From Clostridia bacterium (GTDB taxonomy: Bacteria > Bacillota > Clostridia > Christensenellales > Borkfalkiaceae), in assembly GCA_900766495.1 (NCBI GenBank), contig CAAFVM010000029.1, positions 1 to 6,856 on the forward strand: a stretch of 6,856 bases of DNA, in the 5' to 3' direction. The notes below the pieces were generated by a model. The model ran no database searches, was not told where the DNA came from, and saw only the letters and a list, made by a program, of their open reading frames with translations. Positions 5,341 through 6,856 of the stretch are shown here, in pieces. Every line of letters begins with the position of its first letter. Positions within the stretch are counted from its first letter, which is position 1. The translations under genes were made by a program, and so were the position numbers.

Positions 5341-6060
5341 ATGAAAAAAGCCATTACGCAACAACTTAATAAATTTTTTGAAGCTGCTGCCGTAAAAGCA
5401 AAAACGGCGGGCTTCACATGCGCGCTTTTATCCGTAATAACGGTAATATGCGTTGGGTTCTCGTCGTGGATAATAGTAAACCCCAACGTAAAATACACGG
5501 TAAACGCCTCTCCTTTCGAGGTTTACACCGTAACCGACAGTCAGAATTACATAACGTTAAGCGACGTTACGGGTTTCAGCTATTACTACACCGGTTTTAC
5601 CGACGGCAAAGGCAATTTGAAAGATACCGGCGATATTTCGTTCGACGTGGGCTTTAAAAGCGGCAACGCGCAAGCCTTTTTAGAAGCCACCAAGGACATG
5701 AATTTGCAGTTCACCCTTTATTTTACCGATATTAAAAATGATTATTTTACCGTTAGTAAAGATAATATTAAAATTCCCGCCGCAAAAATTATTCCCTCGG
5801 CTACTTGCGACATAGGCAGCAAAACAAACATTACTTGCACAAGGAGCGTTCAAAACGGCGAATATTGTTTGCGGGCGAGCGTTCTTTCAAGCGAAATAGG
5901 CATAACCGAAAGCTCAACCGAAAACTACTTTACTGTTACGTTTAAACTTGCGAACAGCACCGATAAACTTGTGAACAGCACCTATGCCGCTCTTTATGAA
6001 TATTTGCAAAAAGGCGGCTCGTTTATGATAGAAGCCCGCGTTTCTAAAAATTATAATTGA
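5341..6060 (+). CDS. Secreted protein with SipW-type signal peptide (substrate candidate 3)
   Basis: A 239-residue precursor on the opposite strand to the other two. It has a long n-region (1-22), a hydrophobic core about 23-39, and VGFSSW at 38-43 followed by IIVNPNV, almost the same as the VIINPNV after VGFAAW in the 3355-4137 product. Cleavage before W43 is expected. The mature part is beta-rich with aromatic clusters (FSYYYTGF at 79-86) and three Cys (156, 166, 176), unlike the Cys-free paralogues, and it lacks their WGTxF block. ATG 5341 has no usable Shine-Dalgarno: the nearest AAGGA (5314-5318) is 22 bases away and CACTCGGACCCCCACT precedes the start. No in-frame upstream ATG is available. 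It is probably processed by the peptidase at 1203-2240, although separated from it by the repeat cluster. The function of the mature protein is unknown. Confidence 0.8.
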   Translation: MKKAITQQLNKFFEAAAVKAKTAGFTCALLSVITVICVGFSSWIIVNPNVKYTVNASPFEVYTVTDSQNYITLSDVTGFSYYYTGFTDGKGNLKDTGDISFDVGFKSGNAQAFLEATKDMNLQFTLYFTDIKNDYFTVSKDNIKIPAAKIIPSATCDIGSKTNITCTRSVQNGEYCLRASVLSSEIGITESSTENYFTVTFKLANSTDKLVNSTYAALYEYLQKGGSFMIEARVSKNYN

Positions 6061-6084
6061 TAATGCGCCTTCCTCTCTTGTCTT

Positions 6085-6450
6085 ATGCCTTTTAACTTTT
6101 CAAACGAAAGATTAACCGCTTCATCAAGGCGATTAAGAAAAGAAATGACCGCCGAAGAACGCAAACTATGGCATTTATGTTTAAAAACATTGCCATATCG
6201 CTTCAGACGGCAAAAAGTTATAGAAAATTATATAGTGGATTTTTATTGCGCAAACATAAAAACGGCAATAGAAATTGACGGCTCGCAGCATTACGAAGAA
6301 ACGAATGCAAAAAACGACGAAAAGCGAACCGAATATTTAAATTCGCTTGGAATAACGGTGTTACGGTATTCGAACTATGAAATTAACGTTATGTTCGATT
6401 CCGTCCGCACCGATATCTATCATAAATTAGGGTTAATTAAAGAGAGTTAA
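6085..6450 (+). CDS. DUF559 family endonuclease-like protein
   Basis: A 121-residue protein with the full DUF559 pattern: RRLRKEMTAEERKLW (15-29), RFRRQKVIENYIVDFYC (39-55), AIEIDGSQHY (61-70), then RTEYLNSLGITVLRYSN (81-97). D52, E63, D65, Q68 and H69 fit the PD-(D/E)XK-like core that relates this family to Vsr-type very-short-patch-repair endonucleases. The length is normal, so it looks intact. The biochemical role of stand-alone DUF559 proteins is not established; DNA cleavage is inferred from the fold. It starts 24 bases after the third precursor without a visible Shine-Dalgarno (TCCTCTCTTGTCTT precedes), so it may rely on read-through from that gene. It ends just before a repeat array that begins at 6456. 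It is probably an accessory passenger, not part of the secretion system. Confidence 0.85.
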   Translation: MPFNFSNERLTASSRRLRKEMTAEERKLWHLCLKTLPYRFRRQKVIENYIVDFYCANIKTAIEIDGSQHYEETNAKNDEKRTEYLNSLGITVLRYSNYEINVMFDSVRTDIYHKLGLIKES

Positions 6451-6626
6451 TTATTCCCCCAAGAGACGGGGTGAGTATTGAGCAAAATTGTTTCACACGC
6501 TCTTGGCTTTCCCAAGAGGCGGAGTGAGTGTTGAGCAAAATTGTTTCACACGCTCTTGGCTTCCCCAAGAGGCGGGAACTTTCTCGCAAACATATACCAC
6601 AACACTTGGCGTCCCCAAGAGTCGCG

Positions 6627-6703
6627 ACTTTCTCGCAAACTTATATTACAACCCCTTGGCTTCCCCAAGAGGCGGGGAAGCTGGCTGAATTGAGCAAAGC
6701 GAA
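6627..6703 (+). repeat. Exact 77-base direct repeat, first copy
   Basis: Identical to 6780-6856 (offset 153 bases). It spans ACTTTCTCGC, an AT-rich linker, the type A core and the start of its second stem. Identity reaches the last base of the window, so the true repeat may be longer. Confidence 0.9.
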
Positions 6704-6779
6704 ATTCAGACTGAAGAGGATTGATGTTTTATAATTTTACTTTTATCCTTATTTCCCTTGGCTTCCCCAAGAGGCGGAA

Positions 6780-6856
6780 ACTTTCTCGCAAACTTATATT
6801 ACAACCCCTTGGCTTCCCCAAGAGGCGGGGAAGCTGGCTGAATTGAGCAAAGCGAA
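6780..6856 (+). repeat. Exact 77-base direct repeat, second copy (cut by the window edge)
   Basis: Second copy of 6627-6703 with no differences, implying recent duplication or gene conversion inside the array. Confidence 0.9.

Larger units (their letters stand above)
6456..6856 (+). repeat. Right array of type A repeats, continuing past the window edge
   Basis: CTTGG of the 18-base core starts at 6502, 6555, 6605, 6655, 6757 and 6808; a further decayed copy without its left half lies at 6456. Spacings are 53, 50, 50, 102 and 51 bases, close to multiples of 50. Copies at 6502 and 6605 carry core substitutions. The element at 6655-6724 is full length with the second stem CTGAATT-GAGC-AAA-GCGA-AATTCAG (6685-6709). 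A 53-base near-tandem duplication covers about 6458-6563. No gene is visible here; the reading frames through it are repeat translations. Confidence 0.85.

Noticed and set aside
6488..6734. Two short plus-strand frames in the right array
   Set aside because: They are repeat translations of the CTTGGCTTCCCC core in different frames.
6456..6856. CRISPR array, suggested by an 18-base core spaced about 50 bases apart
   Set aside because: The intervening sequences are similar to each other, not unique spacers; core copies differ, and no cas gene is present.

Overview
The window looks like a piece of chromosome from a low-to-mid GC Gram-positive bacterium, most likely an uncultured gut-type Clostridia member. 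This is inference from the SipW-type signal peptidase with matching precursors, AAGGAG ribosome binding sites, sigma-A-like promoters, and intergenic palindromic repeats of a style I associate with such genomes. No marker gene fixes the taxon.

Layout. Positions 1-4137 hold four genes on the minus strand. In transcription order they are two secreted-protein precursors (4137-3355 and 3236-2412), a SipW/ER-type signal peptidase I (2240-1203), and a membrane protein with a McrB-like AAA+ ATPase domain (1103 to beyond the left edge). A good minus-strand promoter (4311-4339) precedes the first precursor. A strong intrinsic terminator lies between the precursors and the peptidase. Positions 4138-5340 carry no convincing protein gene. 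They hold this promoter, a run of ten C, a perfect-consensus plus-strand promoter (TTGACA-N17-TATAAT) with a possible small RNA behind it, and a dense cluster of palindromic repeats. Positions 5341-6060 encode a third precursor of the same signal-peptide type on the plus strand, followed 24 bases later by a DUF559 endonuclease-like gene (6085-6450). The right end (6456-6856) is a second repeat array of the family seen at 4706-4858.

How the parts may work together. All three precursors share an N-terminal hydrophobic segment ending in V-G-F-[AS]-[AS]-W, which resembles the SipW-cleaved signal of TasA (G-T-W-A-A-F). The peptidase has the Ser/His arrangement of the SipW class. The simplest reading is a dedicated secretion locus for surface or matrix proteins, analogous to tapA-sipW-tasA but with different substrates. 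The membrane-bound McrB-like ATPase beside the peptidase is the least explained partner. The DUF559 gene and the repeats look like accessory material around the third precursor.
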